Below are positions 1 through 9,667 of a stretch of 64,000 bases of DNA, piece after piece. This DNA is from Microbacterium sp. Lineage in GTDB: Bacteria; Actinomycetota; Actinomycetes; Actinomycetales; Microbacteriaceae. The position numbers were made by a program, and so were the translations under genes. The DNA lies in NCBI GenBank assembly GCA_019510305.1, contig JAEKKN010000019.1:1-64000 (forward strand), given 5' to 3'. Each line of letters begins with the position of its first letter. The first letter of the stretch is position 1. A model generated the notes under the pieces. It saw nothing but the letters and a program-made list of their open reading frames with translations. It searched no databases and was not told the DNA's origin.

Positions 1-3
1 AGA

Positions 4-31
4 AAGGCCCCGGGGTGGAGCCCGGGGCCTT
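4..31 (-). terminator. Rho-independent terminator after sucCD
   Basis: An 11-bp perfect stem (4-14 with 21-31, loop of 6) lies directly downstream of the sucD stop. Read on the minus strand it is followed by a short T-rich stretch (tttct), so it probably ends the sucCD transcript. Confidence 0.8.
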
Positions 32-49
32 CCTGATGATTCTATCGCG

Positions 50-952
50 TCAGAGCGATTCGATCACGGCGCGCATGAGAGCGGCGGTCTCGGACGGCGT
101 CTTGCCGACCTTGACGCCGGCGGCCTCGAGGGCCTCCTTCTTCGCCTGCGCGGTGCCCGCAGAGCCGGAGACGATGGCGCCGGCGTGGCCCATGGTCTTG
201 CCCTCGGGGGCCGTGAAGCCCGCGACGTAGCCGACGACCGGCTTGGTGACGTGCGCCTTGATGTAGTCGGCCGCGCGCTCTTCGGCGTCGCCGCCGATCT
301 CGCCGATCATGACGATCGCCTTGGTCTCGGGGTCGGCCTCGAACGCCGCGAGTGCGTCGATGTGCGTGGTGCCGATGACCGGGTCGCCGCCGATGCCGAT
401 GGCGGTCGAGAAGCCCAGGTCGCGCAGCTCGAACATCATCTGGTAGGTCAGGGTGCCCGACTTCGACACGAGACCGATCGGGCCCTTGCCGGTGATGTTC
501 GCCGGGGTGATGCCGACGAGCGCCTCACCGGGGGTGATGATGCCGGGGCAGTTCGGGCCGATGATGCGCGTCTTGTTGCCCTTGCTCTGGGCGTAGGCCC
601 ATGCCTCGGCCGAGTCGCCGACGGGGACGCCCTCGGTGATGACCACGAGCAGCGGGATCTCGGCGTCGATGGCCTCGATCATCGCGTCCTTCGTGAAGGC
701 GCCGGGGACGAAGGCGATCGACACGTCAGCGCCGGTCTCCTTCATGGCCTCGGCGACCGAGGCGAAGACGGGGAGCTCGACGGCGTTGCCGTCCTTGTCG
801 GTGTGCGACACCGTGGTGCCGGCCTTGCGGGCGTTCACGCCGCCGACGACCTGGGTGCCGGCCTTCAGCATGAGAGCGGTGTGCTTGGTGCCCTCGCCGC
901 CGGTGATGCCCTGGACGATGACCTTGGAGTCCTTGTTGAGGTAGATCGACAT
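50..952 (-). CDS. sucD: Succinate-CoA ligase subunit alpha
   Basis: Succinyl-CoA synthetase alpha chain, cytoplasmic TCA-cycle enzyme that interconverts succinyl-CoA and succinate with nucleoside triphosphate formation, acting as a heteromer with SucC. The 300-residue product has the usual length. It opens with the CoA-binding Rossmann fold ([20 protein letters not shown]), carries the GPNCPG loop mid-protein, and has the phosphorylated active-site histidine in GHAGAIVSG (His256). The ATG at 952 is chosen because it matches the family N-terminus and follows a purine-rich gagaagaaa; upstream in-frame codons give a low-complexity Arg-rich extension. It sits 32 nt behind sucC in one operon. Confidence 0.97.
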   Translation of the reverse strand: MSIYLNKDSKVIVQGITGGEGTKHTALMLKAGTQVVGGVNARKAGTTVSHTDKDGNAVELPVFASVAEAMKETGADVSIAFVPGAFTKDAMIEAIDAEIPLLVVITEGVPVGDSAEAWAYAQSKGNKTRIIGPNCPGIITPGEALVGITPANITGKGPIGLVSKSGTLTYQMMFELRDLGFSTAIGIGGDPVIGTTHIDALAAFEADPETKAIVMIGEIGGDAEERAADYIKAHVTKPVVGYVAGFTAPEGKTMGHAGAIVSGSAGTAQAKKEALEAAGVKVGKTPSETAALMRAVIESL

Positions 953-984
953 TTTCTTCTCTAGTCCTTGTGTCGAAGCGGGCG

Positions 985-2151
985 TCAGGCGTTGGCGAGT
1001 TCGGCGGCCTTGTCGGCGCCCTCGTCCATGGTGGCGGCGAGCGTGACGAGCGGGTGCGCGTACTCGGCGAGGATCGCACGACCCTCGTCGACGCGGTTGC
1101 CGTCGAGGCGGACGACGAGCGGCTTGGATGCCGTCGCGCCGAGCGTCTCGAGGGCGCCCTTGATGCCGTTCGCGACGGCGTCGCACGCGGTGATGCCGCC
1201 GAAGACGTTGACGAAGACGCTCTTGACCTGCGGGTCGCCGAGGATGACGTCGAGCCCTGCGGCCATGACCTCAGCCGAGGCGCCGCCGCCGATGTCGAGG
1301 AAGTTCGCGGGCTTCACGCCGTTGTGGTTCTCACCGGCGTATGCCACCACGTCGAGAGTCGACATGACGAGGCCCGCGCCGTTGCCGATGATGCCGACCT
1401 CGCCGTCGAGCTTCACGTAGTTGAGGCCGCTCTGCTTGGCCTTCGCCTCGAGCGGGTCTGCGGCGTCCTTGTCCTCGAGCGCCTCGTGCTCGGGGTGGCG
1501 GATCTCCGACGCGTTGTCGTCGAGCGTGACCTTGCCGTCGAGAGCGATGATGTCGCCGGACTCGGTGCGCACCAGCGGGTTCACCTCGACGAGCGTGGCA
1601 TCCTCGCCCTTGTAGACGTCGAAGAGCTTCACGAACACGTCGGAGACCTTCTCGACGAGGTCCTCCGGGAAGTTCGCGGCGCGGGCGATCTCGACGGCCT
1701 TGGCCTTGTCGATGCCCGTCAGCGGGTTCACCTCGACGCGGGCGAGAGCCTCGGGCTTCTCGACGGCGAGCTGCTCGATCTCCATGCCGCCCTCGACGGA
1801 GCAGAGGGAGAGGTAGGAGCGGTTGGCGCGGTCCAGCAGCACGGAGAAATAGAACTCCTCGGCGATCGCCGCGCCCTGGGCGACCATCACACGCTTGACG
1901 ATGTGGCCCTTGATATCGAGACCGAGGATCGCCTTGGCAGCCTCATATGCCTCATCGGGGGTCTTCGCGACCTTGACGCCGCCCGCCTTGCCACGACCAC
2001 CGGTCTTGACCTGCGCCTTGACGACGACCACGCCGCCGATCTTCTCGGCTGCCACTTTCACCTCCTCGGGGGTGTCCGCGACGATGCCGGCGAGGACCGG
2101 CACTCCGTACTTCTCGAAAACGTCTCGTGCCTGGTACTCGTACAGATCCAC
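985..2151 (-). CDS. sucC: Succinate-CoA ligase subunit beta
   Basis: Beta chain of succinyl-CoA synthetase, carrying the ATP-grasp nucleotide-binding domain and the site where succinate binds. The 388-residue length is exactly that of the bacterial family. The N-terminus [19 protein letters not shown] is diagnostic, [10 protein letters not shown] marks the ATP-grasp region and NIFGGI-like sequence ([10 protein letters not shown]) lies in the C-terminal domain. The start is a GTG at 2151 preceded by gaagga; a much longer upstream open frame is not conserved-looking. It is the first gene of the sucCD operon, so the palindrome at 2187-2206 probably lies in its promoter region. Confidence 0.97.
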   Translation of the reverse strand: MDLYEYQARDVFEKYGVPVLAGIVADTPEEVKVAAEKIGGVVVVKAQVKTGGRGKAGGVKVAKTPDEAYEAAKAILGLDIKGHIVKRVMVAQGAAIAEEFYFSVLLDRANRSYLSLCSVEGGMEIEQLAVEKPEALARVEVNPLTGIDKAKAVEIARAANFPEDLVEKVSDVFVKLFDVYKGEDATLVEVNPLVRTESGDIIALDGKVTLDDNASEIRHPEHEALEDKDAADPLEAKAKQSGLNYVKLDGEVGIIGNGAGLVMSTLDVVAYAGENHNGVKPANFLDIGGGASAEVMAAGLDVILGDPQVKSVFVNVFGGITACDAVANGIKGALETLGATASKPLVVRLDGNRVDEGRAILAEYAHPLVTLAATMDEGADKAAELANA

Positions 2152-2186
2152 TGTGGTTCCTTCACTGGGATTCGGCCTGGTAATTC

Positions 2187-2206
2187 TCTCGATGTCGAGA
2201 CATCGA
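2187..2206. promoter_or_regulatory. Candidate operator upstream of sucCD
   Basis: Two overlapping inverted repeats are seen 36-55 nt before the sucC start: TCTCGA-tg-TCGAGA (2187-2200) and TCGATGTC-ga-GACATCGA (2189-2206). Such symmetry suggests a dimeric repressor site controlling sucCD; the regulator is unknown. The divergent TetR gene at 2335 is a candidate but there is no direct evidence. Confidence 0.5.
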
Positions 2207-2322
2207 CCAGTCCCCCAGCTTACTACCCCCTGCTGACCGGCCCTTGAGGAGCGGGCGTCACCGGCTCTCGGACGGACGCGGTCGATGACGACACTCGCCG
2301 TCATGTCGCGGCGCCGAGGTTC

Positions 2323-2328
2323 TAGGCT
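2323..2328 (+). promoter_or_regulatory. -10 element TAGGCT, leaderless promoter
   Basis: TAGGCT ends 6 nt before the ATG of the TetR gene at 2335 and no Shine-Dalgarno is present, so transcription probably starts at the start codon. Confidence 0.6.
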
Positions 2329-2334
2329 CTTCTC

Positions 2335-2997
2335 ATGCACGAATCCGCATCGCCGCGCTCCGCCGTCGTCGCCGCCGCGCTCGAACTGTTCCAGAGCCAG
2401 GGCTTCGACCAGACGTCCGTGGAGCAGATCGCGAAGGCGGCGGGTGTCTCGCGCTCGACCTTCTTCCGGCAGTTCGGCGGCAAGGAGGATGTGGTCTTCG
2501 CGGATCACGAAGTGCTGATCGAGCAGCTCCGCGGTTTCCTCGCCGAAGGGCACGACGACCCCTGGGGCGCGGTGTGCGCAGCATCCGAGTCGGTCTATTC
2601 CTACTTCGCGCACGACCCCGAGCTCGCCCGACGCCGCTATCAGATCGTGCGGCAGGTGCCGGTGCTGCGCGAGCGCGAGATCATCACGGTGTTCCGCTAC
2701 GAGCGGCTGTTCGACGAGTATCTGCGCAGTTCGCTTCCCGGCATCGACCCGTTGGATGCCGTCGGCTTCGCCGCTCTCGTCACCGCGGTGCACAACCACG
2801 TGCTGCGGCAACTGCTCCGCGGCAAGAAGAAGATCCCGCTGTCGACGCTGCAGTCGGCGCTGACCGACGTGCGTCGTCGCTACGGAGTGCTCGCCGAGAC
2901 GCCCGCCGAGGCTCCCGACGACCTCGTGGTCGCGGTCTTCCCGCGTTCGATGCCGATCGCCGAGATCACTCGGCGCCTTCGGACCCAGCTCGACTGA
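2335..2997 (+). CDS. TetR/AcrR family transcriptional regulator
   Basis: A 220-residue one-domain-plus-ligand-domain repressor of usual TetR length. The N-terminal helix-turn-helix is clear at about residues 25-47 ([20 protein letters not shown]), followed by an all-alpha C-terminal region with no recognisable ligand signature. It is divergent from sucCD and upstream of the acyl-CoA dehydrogenase at 3319, so it may control either or only itself. Many TetR proteins next to acyl-CoA dehydrogenases regulate acyl-CoA catabolism, which makes the downstream gene the more likely target; this is inference. The target and effector cannot be read from the sequence. Confidence 0.9.
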   Translation: MHESASPRSAVVAAALELFQSQGFDQTSVEQIAKAAGVSRSTFFRQFGGKEDVVFADHEVLIEQLRGFLAEGHDDPWGAVCAASESVYSYFAHDPELARRRYQIVRQVPVLREREIITVFRYERLFDEYLRSSLPGIDPLDAVGFAALVTAVHNHVLRQLLRGKKKIPLSTLQSALTDVRRRYGVLAETPAEAPDDLVVAVFPRSMPIAEITRRLRTQLD

Positions 2998-3107
2998 CCC
3001 CCGCTCCCGACCCAGACCCCCTCCGGTTCGCCCGCGGTTCGCCCGCGCGCGGGTCTCCCGGTGCCGCCCGGTGCCGCCTCCCGCTCCTGCCTCCCCGTCC
3101 GGGCCTT

Positions 3108-3241
3108 CCGGTGCGAAAAGTCGGAGTCTTGTTGCGACACGCCGAGCGGTCGGTCCGCGCGCCGGCGAGTCGTCCCCGAACTCCGACTTTTCGCACGCAG
3201 GAGTGGGACCTTCGCACCGGAGATGGGACCTTTCACACCGG
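3108..3241. repeat. Intergenic inverted and direct repeat module
   Basis: The 321-nt gap between the TetR gene and the acyl-CoA dehydrogenase holds a perfect 17-bp inverted repeat (arms 3111-3127 and 3180-3196, core CGAAAAGTCGGAG) around a 52-nt GC-rich loop. Beyond the right arm are two near-identical direct copies, 3204-3220 and 3224-3241, of TGGGACCTTCGCACCGG (one substitution and one extra T in the second). The left arm start CCGGTGCGAA (3108-3117) is the complement of the end of these copies. No ORF with coding character lies here. Confidence 0.8.
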
Positions 3242-3318
3242 GGCGACCGCGTCGCGCACCTCGGCTCGTGAAACCGAGTGTCGCGCTGTACGATACTTAG
3301 TGCCACGAAGGAGCCCCC

Positions 3319-4554
3319 ATGAGCATCGAAGCTTCCCCCTTCCCCGGCGAGCGCGTCTCGTCGTACGACATCACGGGCCGGCAGGACAGCGACTACTACG
3401 CCGTCTTCGCCGACATCCCCGCCACCGATCGCGCAGCCTGGGACCGTGCGAAGGCGTACATCGACGAGGTCGGACCGCAGATGGCGGATGCGTGGGACCG
3501 CGCCGAGTACCCGCTCGACGCCGCCCGGCGCATGGGCGAGATGGATCTCGTGGTCGACGGCATCGAGCATCCGTCCCTCACCCGCCTGTCGCCGTTGGCT
3601 GCCGGGCTCGTGAACATGGAGATCTCACGGGGCGACGGCTCGCTCGGCACGGTTCTCGCCGTCCAGGGCGGACTCGCCCTGCGCACGCTCGCGCTCTTCG
3701 GATCGGAAGCTCAGCAGGAGAAGTGGCTGACGGCTCTCGCCGACGGCTCGGTCTTCGGATCGTTCGCACTCACGGAGCCCGACCACGGCTCAGACTCGGT
3801 CTCCCTCGAGACGGTCGCACGCCGCGAGGGCGAGGAGTGGGTCATCCGCGGCGCCAAGAAGTGGATCGGCAACGGCGCGTCCGGCGGCATCACTTTCGTG
3901 TGGGCACGCGTCGACGACGAGACGGCACCCGAGCACGGTGCGGTGCGGTGCTTCCTCGTCGAACAGGACGCTCCCGGTTACAAGGGAACGGCGATCCGCG
4001 GCAAGGCCTCACTGCGCGCGATCCATCAGGCGCACATCGTCCTCGACGACGTGCGCGTGCCGCTGGACGCCGCGCTCCCCGGCACTCACAGCTTCAAGGA
4101 CGCCTCGACGGTGCTCTACGCGACCCGCTCCGGGGTCGCCTGGTCGGCGCTGGGCCATGCGACGGCGTGCTACGAGGCCGCGCTCGCCTACTCCACCCAG
4201 CGCGTGCAGTTCGGCAAGCCGCTGGCGAAGTTCCAGATGGTGCAGGAGCGCCTGACGCACATGCTCGAGGACCTCACCGCGATGCAGCTGTACTGCCGCC
4301 GCCTCGCGGATCTCGAGACCGCAGGAGAACTGCGCCCGACGCAGGCCTCACTCGCGAAGTTCCACAACACGCGGGCAGCACGCCGGGTCGCATCCACCGC
4401 CCGCGACCTGCTCGGCGGCAACGGAATCCTGCTCGAGAACGGCGTCATGCAGCACCTGGCCGATATCGAGGCGATCCACACCTACGAAGGCACCGAGAGC
4501 GTGCAGGCGCTGCTCCTCGGACGCGACATCACGGGGATGAGCGCGTTCGTCTGA
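3319..4554 (+). CDS. Acyl-CoA dehydrogenase, glutaryl-CoA dehydrogenase-like
   Basis: FAD-dependent acyl-CoA dehydrogenase of 411 residues that oxidises an acyl-CoA to the enoyl-CoA and passes electrons to ETF. The C-terminal domain strongly resembles glutaryl-CoA dehydrogenases: [24 protein letters not shown] and the catalytic-base motif TYEGTES with Glu390. The FAD/acyl-binding [11 protein letters not shown] block is near residue 153. Exact substrate (glutaryl-CoA in lysine/tryptophan breakdown, or another short acyl-CoA) is not settled by motifs. The start ATG has a good gaaggag seven bases upstream, and a TACGAT/GATACT -10 region lies at 3289-3297. It is a single gene, convergent with the regulator ending at 4585. 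Confidence 0.93.
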   Translation: MSIEASPFPGERVSSYDITGRQDSDYYAVFADIPATDRAAWDRAKAYIDEVGPQMADAWDRAEYPLDAARRMGEMDLVVDGIEHPSLTRLSPLAAGLVNMEISRGDGSLGTVLAVQGGLALRTLALFGSEAQQEKWLTALADGSVFGSFALTEPDHGSDSVSLETVARREGEEWVIRGAKKWIGNGASGGITFVWARVDDETAPEHGAVRCFLVEQDAPGYKGTAIRGKASLRAIHQAHIVLDDVRVPLDAALPGTHSFKDASTVLYATRSGVAWSALGHATACYEAALAYSTQRVQFGKPLAKFQMVQERLTHMLEDLTAMQLYCRRLADLETAGELRPTQASLAKFHNTRAARRVASTARDLLGGNGILLENGVMQHLADIEAIHTYEGTESVQALLLGRDITGMSAFV

Positions 4555-4584
4555 TCGTCCTCGACCGGGGGCGGCGAATGACGA

Positions 4585-5451
4585 TCACCCGTCGGCCCCC
4601 TCCTCTGATGAGGTGAAGCTCTGCGTCCCGATCACAGAGAGGAGCCGCAGCTTCTCGTGGCTCTCACTTCCGGGTGCGGCGGTGTAGACGAGCAGAGCCT
4701 GCGACTGCTCCGGATCCACGAGGGTCTGACAGGCCAGCTCGAGCAGACCGAGCTCGGGGTGGATGAACCGCTTGTCTCGCTGCGGGCGCAACCCCACCTC
4801 GTGCCGCTCCCAGAGTTCCCTGAATTCCGCGCTCTGCGCGCTCAGCATCGAGACGTAGCGGGCGGCACGCGAGTGCGCTCCCCGGCGCGTCGCGACCTCT
4901 CTGAGCCCCGAGACCCAGAGACGTGACAGGAACTCATGGTCGTCCGGGTGGTAGACCGCTCTGGTCGACGGCTCGGTGAACCAGCGGTAACCGATGCTGC
5001 GCTCGGGACCGCGGACGTGGCTGAGATCTCCTACCAGCGCGGCACCGAGTGTGTTCTGGCGCAGAGTCTCGCCCAGCTCGGTCACGATCTCGACTGGCGT
5101 GTCGTGGAGCCGGTCGAAGATGCGCAGCATCCCCGGACCGACATGGTCGCTCGCGGATGCTCTCGCTGGCGGGGTGTGCCCTGCCAGGGCGAACAGGTGG
5201 TCGCGTTCGTCGTGCGACAGATGCAGCCCTTGAGCGATCGCCGCGACCATCTGCACCGACGGCTGCGGTCCGCGTTCCTGCTCCAGTCGTGCGTAGTAGT
5301 CGGACGACATGTGGCACAGTACGGCCGCCTCCTCCCGGCGCAGACCGCTCGTGCGCCGTCGTTCTCCTCGCGGCAATCCGACGTCCTCCGGCTGCAGAGT
5401 CTCCCTCCGCCCGCGGAGGAACTCGGCCAGGCCCCGCCTGTCGACTGTCAT
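4585..5451 (-). CDS. Helix-turn-helix regulator with MmyB-like ligand domain
   Basis: Transcription factor of 288 residues. Residues about 1-85 form an Xre-type helix-turn-helix of the HTH_31 kind ([29 protein letters not shown]), and residues about 110-275 match the MmyB-like ligand-binding domain common in actinobacterial regulators. The ATG at 5451 gives the standard N-terminus and has a gggagag stretch upstream; a longer frame adds 42 unlikely residues. It is divergent from the short-chain dehydrogenase at 5571 with a 119-nt shared promoter region, the common arrangement in which the regulator controls the oxidoreductase. The ligand is unknown. Confidence 0.9.
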   Translation of the reverse strand: MTVDRRGLAEFLRGRRETLQPEDVGLPRGERRRTSGLRREEAAVLCHMSSDYYARLEQERGPQPSVQMVAAIAQGLHLSHDERDHLFALAGHTPPARASASDHVGPGMLRIFDRLHDTPVEIVTELGETLRQNTLGAALVGDLSHVRGPERSIGYRWFTEPSTRAVYHPDDHEFLSRLWVSGLREVATRRGAHSRAARYVSMLSAQSAEFRELWERHEVGLRPQRDKRFIHPELGLLELACQTLVDPEQSQALLVYTAAPGSESHEKLRLLSVIGTQSFTSSEEGADG

Positions 5452-5570
5452 GCGTCTCTCCCGCCGTCCACTCCGTTCTATCAGGCACGGCGGGAACGAT
5501 CCACGGACCGACGATCCCTGGATGCCGCTGCCGAATCGCGACACGATCGACGCAGTCACGAGGAGGAACA

Positions 5571-6530
5571 ATGTCACGCAACAGTATGGACCTGATCATT
5601 CCGGCACAGCACGATGCCCGCGCCGTTGTCACCGGCGCCAGCGACGGGATCGGCCTGGGCATCGCCGCACGGCTAGCCGCGGCGGGCACCGAGGTCGTGA
5701 TGCCTGTGCGCAACCGCCAGAAGGGCGCCGCGGCCATCGAGACCATTCGTCGCTCCGTTCCCGACGCGCGCGTCTCGCTGCGTGATCTCGACCTCGCGTC
5801 GTTGGATTCCGTCGCCACGCTTGGGGCGGCCCTCGCCTCCGAGGAGACGCCGATCAACATCCTGATCGCAAATGCGGGCGTCATGACTCCGCCCGAACGG
5901 CGCACCACGTCCGACGGCTTCGAACTGCAGTTCGGCGCGAACCACCTCGGCCATTTCGCTCTCGTGGGGCATCTCCTCCCCTTGCTGGTGGCCGGCAAGG
6001 CGCGAGTCGTATCGCAGATCAGCGTCGCCGCGCAACACGGAACCACTAACTGGAACGACTTGCAGTGGGAGCGCTCGTACGACGGCATGGGCGCGTACCG
6101 TCAATCGAAGATCGCCTTCGGCCTGTTCGGGCTCGAGCTCGAGCGGCGAAGCCGCCGAGAAGGCTGGGGAATCACGAGCGCGCTCTCGCATCCCGGCGTC
6201 GCCCCGTCGAATCTGCTGTCCGCGCAGCCCGAGCTCGGGCGGAGCGCTCAGACCACCGGTCGGCGCGTCATCGGCGCGCTCGCACGCCGCGGCATCCTTG
6301 TCGGCACCGCCGAGACGGCAGGGCTTCCCGCGCTCTTCGCGGCGACCTCGCCGGATGCCGTCGGCGGCGGCTTCTACGGCCCATCAGGGTTCGGCCATCT
6401 GGGAGGCGCACCCGGCCCTCAGAAGCTCTATCCGCCGCTGCGTGACGACGACGCTGCCGCGCGCATCTGGCGCATCTCCGAGGAGCTGACAGGCGTGCGG
6501 ATCGACGCGTCCGCGGCGTCGGGCGACTAG
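5571..6530 (+). CDS. SDR family NAD(P)-dependent oxidoreductase
   Basis: Short-chain dehydrogenase/reductase of 319 residues. The cofactor motif TGASDGIG sits near residue 21, NAGVMTP follows the fourth strand, and the catalytic Ser (SQIS), Tyr and Lys (YRQSK) are present. The C-terminal length and the WNDLQWER segment place it with the retinol-dehydrogenase-like oxidoreductases. Substrate is unknown. The ATG follows a strong aggaggaaca ribosome site. It is divergent from an MmyB-type regulator that probably controls it. Its stop overlaps the stop of the convergent gene at 6527 by four bases in a shared CTAG. Confidence 0.9.
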   Translation: MSRNSMDLIIPAQHDARAVVTGASDGIGLGIAARLAAAGTEVVMPVRNRQKGAAAIETIRRSVPDARVSLRDLDLASLDSVATLGAALASEETPINILIANAGVMTPPERRTTSDGFELQFGANHLGHFALVGHLLPLLVAGKARVVSQISVAAQHGTTNWNDLQWERSYDGMGAYRQSKIAFGLFGLELERRSRREGWGITSALSHPGVAPSNLLSAQPELGRSAQTTGRRVIGALARRGILVGTAETAGLPALFAATSPDAVGGGFYGPSGFGHLGGAPGPQKLYPPLRDDDAAARIWRISEELTGVRIDASAASGD

Positions 6531-7039
6531 TCGCAGGCGCAGCCGCCAGCGGCGGTCTTCACCATGAAGCACACGTCGCACACGCCGTAGTCGCGCTCGA
6601 TGGGCTTCGCGTTCCGCGTCGTCGTCGCCGTCCGCGATGCTCCGGCGCCGGGGACCTTGGGCGCCCGCGGAGTGCTCGGACGCATCGAGCGGGCTGTCGT
6701 CGCTGCCGGCGGATACTCGCTCGGGTGCGTGACGAAGAAGTACGGCTCGCGCCCCTCGCTGGGCTGAAGCCGCAGCGCAGTAGAGCCGATGGTCACGACC
6801 TCGTCCTCTGCGAAGCCGTTCGTGTAGGTGCGTCCGATGTGGAGGGCGGCGCCCTCGCCTCGACGGATCGCCTCGATGTAGCGTCCGCGATCGATGTAGC
6901 TCGAGATGCCGACGGCATCCGTGACCGCGGTGATGAACTCGTAGTTCTCCAGGGCGATGCGGTGCGCGCGGAGCGCCTCCGTGAGCGATCGATACGGGCG
7001 GGAAGTGCCGGTCGGTGTGGGTCCCTGTGGTTCAGTCAT
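6527..7039 (-). CDS. Hypothetical protein with C-terminal cysteine cluster
   Basis: A 170-residue protein I do not recognise. Residues about 15-105 look folded ([20 protein letters not shown], then a beta-rich part with [11 protein letters not shown]), residues about 108-145 are Pro/Ala/Thr-rich and probably disordered, and the tail has four cysteines in a CxxC-x8-CxC pattern (CDVC...GCAC) that could bind a metal ion. The last bases overlap the convergent SDR stop. The start ATG at 7039 has gaagag abutting it, so the start is less certain. It lies upstream of and divergent from the oxidoreductase at 7103. Confidence 0.75.
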   Translation of the reverse strand: MTEPQGPTPTGTSRPYRSLTEALRAHRIALENYEFITAVTDAVGISSYIDRGRYIEAIRRGEGAALHIGRTYTNGFAEDEVVTIGSTALRLQPSEGREPYFFVTHPSEYPPAATTARSMRPSTPRAPKVPGAGASRTATTTRNAKPIERDYGVCDVCFMVKTAAGGCACD

Positions 7040-7090
7040 CTCTTCAATGATCTCACCTCAGGAGCAGCGCGAACACCGCCTCCCTCGTGG

Positions 7091-7096
7091 AAGACT
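7091..7096 (+). promoter_or_regulatory. -10-like element, leaderless promoter
   Basis: AAGACT ends 6 nt before the ATG at 7103, with gggggc between and no separate ribosome site. The same arrangement, GAGACT-gggggc-ATG, precedes the gene at 49933. Confidence 0.4.
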
Positions 7097-7102
7097 GGGG
7101 GC

Positions 7103-8554
7103 ATGACGCGCGCGACGATCATCGGGTCCGGCCCCAACGGACTGGCGGCCGCGGTGTCGCTCGCGCGGGCCGGCTACGAAGTGCGGGTGCTCGAGGCCGC
7201 AGACACGATCGGCGGCGGCGTGCGCTCCGCCGAGTCGACCCTCCCCGGCTTCGTGCACGACGTCTGCTCGGCCGCCCACCCCGCCGCCCTCGCCTCGCCG
7301 TTCTTTCAGGCCTTCGGTCTCGCCGAGCGGATCGACTGGATCGTCCCCGATATCTCCTACGCGCACCCGCTCGACGGCGGCCGCGCCGGCATCGCCTGGC
7401 GCGACATCGAGCGCACGGCATCCGCTCTCGGCGACGACGGAAAGGCATGGCTGTCGCTGCTGCGCCCGCTGAGCCGGCACATCGACGGCGTCGTCGACTT
7501 CACCGGCAACCAGATGCTGCGAATCCCCCAACAGCCGATCACCGCGATCAGGTACGCGATGCGGATGCTCGAAGAGGGAACGCCGCTCGCGAAGAGGACC
7601 TTCCACACGGAAGAGGCGGCCGGCCTGATCTCGGGCGTCCTCGCTCACGCGAACACGCCGCTCCCCTCGCTCGCGGGCGCCGCAGCCGGGTTGCTGCTCG
7701 CCGCACAGGCCCACGCCGGAGGGTGGATGTACCCGCGTGGTGGTGCTCAGCGTATCGCCGACACCATGGTCGCCGACCTCGAGGCGCATGGCGGTTCGGT
7801 CGAGACCGGCGTGCACGTGACCGATCTCGGCGCGCTCGACTGGGGCGATGCGACGCGCGGCGACCTGCTGCTGCTGAACACCTCGCCGCGGCTCGCGCTC
7901 ACGCACCCCGATATCCCGGCCCGGTACGCGCGGGCGCTGCGCGCATACCGCTACGGTCCTGCCGCAGCAAAGGTCGATTTCGCACTGGACGGCCCGATCC
8001 CGTGGGCGAACGCGCACGTGGCTCAGTCGCCGACCGTCCACGTCGGCGGCACGCAGGCCGAAGTGTGGGCGAGCGAGAACGCCGTCGCCGCGGGGCGCGT
8101 GAGCGATCGTCCGTACGTGCTGACCGTGCAGCCGTCGGTCTTCGATCCGACCCGCGCCCCCGAGGGCAAGGCCGTGCTCTGGGCCTACATCCACGTGCCT
8201 CAGGGATCCGATCTCGACGCGACCGAGCTGATCACTCAGCAGGTCGAGCGCTTCGCTCCGGGTTTCCGGGACAGGATCCTCGCGACGCATGCGGTGCCGG
8301 CATCGTCTCGCGAGGCGATCAACCCCGCCGAGATCGGCGGCGACATCCTCGGCGGCGCGTTCACGATCCCGCAGGCGCTGCGGCGGCCTGTCCTCGGCAC
8401 GAAGCCGTGGCGCACGCCGATGCGCGGTGTCTACCTCGCTTCGGCGTCGACCCCGCCCGGCCCCGGTGTGAACGGCATGGCCGGCTGGCACGCCGCCCGC
8501 ACCGCCCTCGCCGACGCCGGCACCCCCGCGACGCTGGGCGAGCTGTTCCGCTGA
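7103..8554 (+). CDS. NAD(P)/FAD-dependent oxidoreductase, phytoene desaturase-like
   Basis: Flavoprotein of 483 residues in the CrtI/phytoene-dehydrogenase-like superfamily. The N-terminal dinucleotide fold is clear (IIGSGPNGLAAAVSLARAGY with the acidic residue at the end of LEA), and the C-terminal FAD contact GVYLASASTPPGPGVNGM is typical. No carotenoid genes are nearby, so a role in carotenoid synthesis is not supported; many actinobacterial members of this group are of unknown substrate. The ATG at 7103 is the natural N-terminus and appears leaderless. The ligase gene at 8598 follows 43 nt downstream in the same direction. Confidence 0.88.
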   Translation: MTRATIIGSGPNGLAAAVSLARAGYEVRVLEAADTIGGGVRSAESTLPGFVHDVCSAAHPAALASPFFQAFGLAERIDWIVPDISYAHPLDGGRAGIAWRDIERTASALGDDGKAWLSLLRPLSRHIDGVVDFTGNQMLRIPQQPITAIRYAMRMLEEGTPLAKRTFHTEEAAGLISGVLAHANTPLPSLAGAAAGLLLAAQAHAGGWMYPRGGAQRIADTMVADLEAHGGSVETGVHVTDLGALDWGDATRGDLLLLNTSPRLALTHPDIPARYARALRAYRYGPAAAKVDFALDGPIPWANAHVAQSPTVHVGGTQAEVWASENAVAAGRVSDRPYVLTVQPSVFDPTRAPEGKAVLWAYIHVPQGSDLDATELITQQVERFAPGFRDRILATHAVPASSREAINPAEIGGDILGGAFTIPQALRRPVLGTKPWRTPMRGVYLASASTPPGPGVNGMAGWHAARTALADAGTPATLGELFR

Positions 8555-8597
8555 TCCCGGCAAGCCCGTCCCGAAGCATCCGCACTACCCCGCAGAC

Positions 8598-9665
8598 GTG
8601 GCGCGCGCCAAGATGGACCTCATGCGCTACGACATCCCCGCCCCGATGCTGGCGAAGGCCGCGGCATCCGTTCCGGATCCTGCGAAGACGAGCGGCGGAC
8701 TGCTGTTCGAGCCGAAGTGGGACGGCTTCCGCGGGCTCGTCGCGTGGGACGGCGAGAACGTCGAGATCGGATCGCGCGGGGCGAAGCCGCTGACCCGCTA
8801 CTTCCCCGAGCTCGTCGAGGCGATCCCGCGGCTGCTGCCAGGGCCCTGCCTGCTCGACGGCGAGATCGTCGTCGCCACGGGCCGCGCAGGGGCGCAGCGC
8901 CTCGACTGGGAGGCGCTCAGTCAGCGCATCCATCCCGCGGCGTCCCGGGTGTCGAAGCTGTCGGTCGAGACTCCTGCCATGTTCGTCGCCTTCGATCTGC
9001 TCGCAGAGGGCGACGACGATCTGCAGGCGGCGCCGTTCGCGGAGCGCAGGGAGCGCCTCGAACGGCTGATGGAGCGCGTCGAGCATCCGCTGCACCTCAC
9101 CCGCACGACGCGCGACCGTGATGTCGCGGTCCGCTGGCTCGCCGAGTTCGAAGGCGCCGGGCTCGACGGCGTCGTCGCCAAGCCGCTCGACCAGCCGTAC
9201 GCCCCGAACAAGCGCACTCTCATCAAGATCAAGCACGCCCGCACGGCGGACGTCGTCGCGCTCGGCTACCGGATCCACAAGTCGGGCTCGGGAGTCGGAT
9301 CGCTGCTCGTCGGCCTGTACGACTCCGACGGAGCGCTGCGCCAGGTCGGCGGGGTCGCGGCCTGGAGCGATGCGCGTCGCCAGGAGCTGGTGGAGGAGCT
9401 GGCTCCGCTCGTCGAGCGCGACGACGCGGGCGAGGCCGTGACCGGCGAAGGGGAACGCTCGCGCTTCAGCGGCGCGAAGGACGTGTCTTTCGTGCGGCTG
9501 CGTCCGGAGCGGGTGCTCGAGGTGCGCTACGACCAGCTCGAGGGAGCGCGGTTCCGCCACACCGTGCAGTTCGAGCGGTGGCGGCCCGACCGCGACGCGC
9601 GATCGTGCACCTACGAGCAGCTCGACACGGTCGCGGGCTACGACCTCGCCGGCGTGCTCAGCTGA
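8598..9665 (+). CDS. ligC: ATP-dependent DNA ligase, LigC type
   Basis: ATP-dependent DNA ligase of 355 residues, close to the roughly 358 of mycobacterial LigC. The adenylated lysine is Lys40 in EPKWDG (motif I); LDGEIV, MFVAFDLL, LDGVVAKPL and LIKIKHART give motifs Ia to V, and the C-terminal third is the OB fold. These enzymes act in base-excision or break repair beside the NAD-dependent replicative ligase. Start is uncertain: GTG at 8598 has a TACCCC six bases upstream, and in-frame ATG codons follow at 8613 and 8622. The LigD-type polymerase converges from the other strand with only 2 nt between stops, suggesting joint repair function. Confidence 0.9.
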   Translation: MARAKMDLMRYDIPAPMLAKAAASVPDPAKTSGGLLFEPKWDGFRGLVAWDGENVEIGSRGAKPLTRYFPELVEAIPRLLPGPCLLDGEIVVATGRAGAQRLDWEALSQRIHPAASRVSKLSVETPAMFVAFDLLAEGDDDLQAAPFAERRERLERLMERVEHPLHLTRTTRDRDVAVRWLAEFEGAGLDGVVAKPLDQPYAPNKRTLIKIKHARTADVVALGYRIHKSGSGVGSLLVGLYDSDGALRQVGGVAAWSDARRQELVEELAPLVERDDAGEAVTGEGERSRFSGAKDVSFVRLRPERVLEVRYDQLEGARFRHTVQFERWRPDRDARSCTYEQLDTVAGYDLAGVLS

Positions 9666-9667
9666 GG

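Noticed and set aside
7103..8554. Carotenoid desaturase assignment
   Set aside because: Only the general flavoprotein features are present and no crtB, crtE or lycopene cyclase gene lies near.
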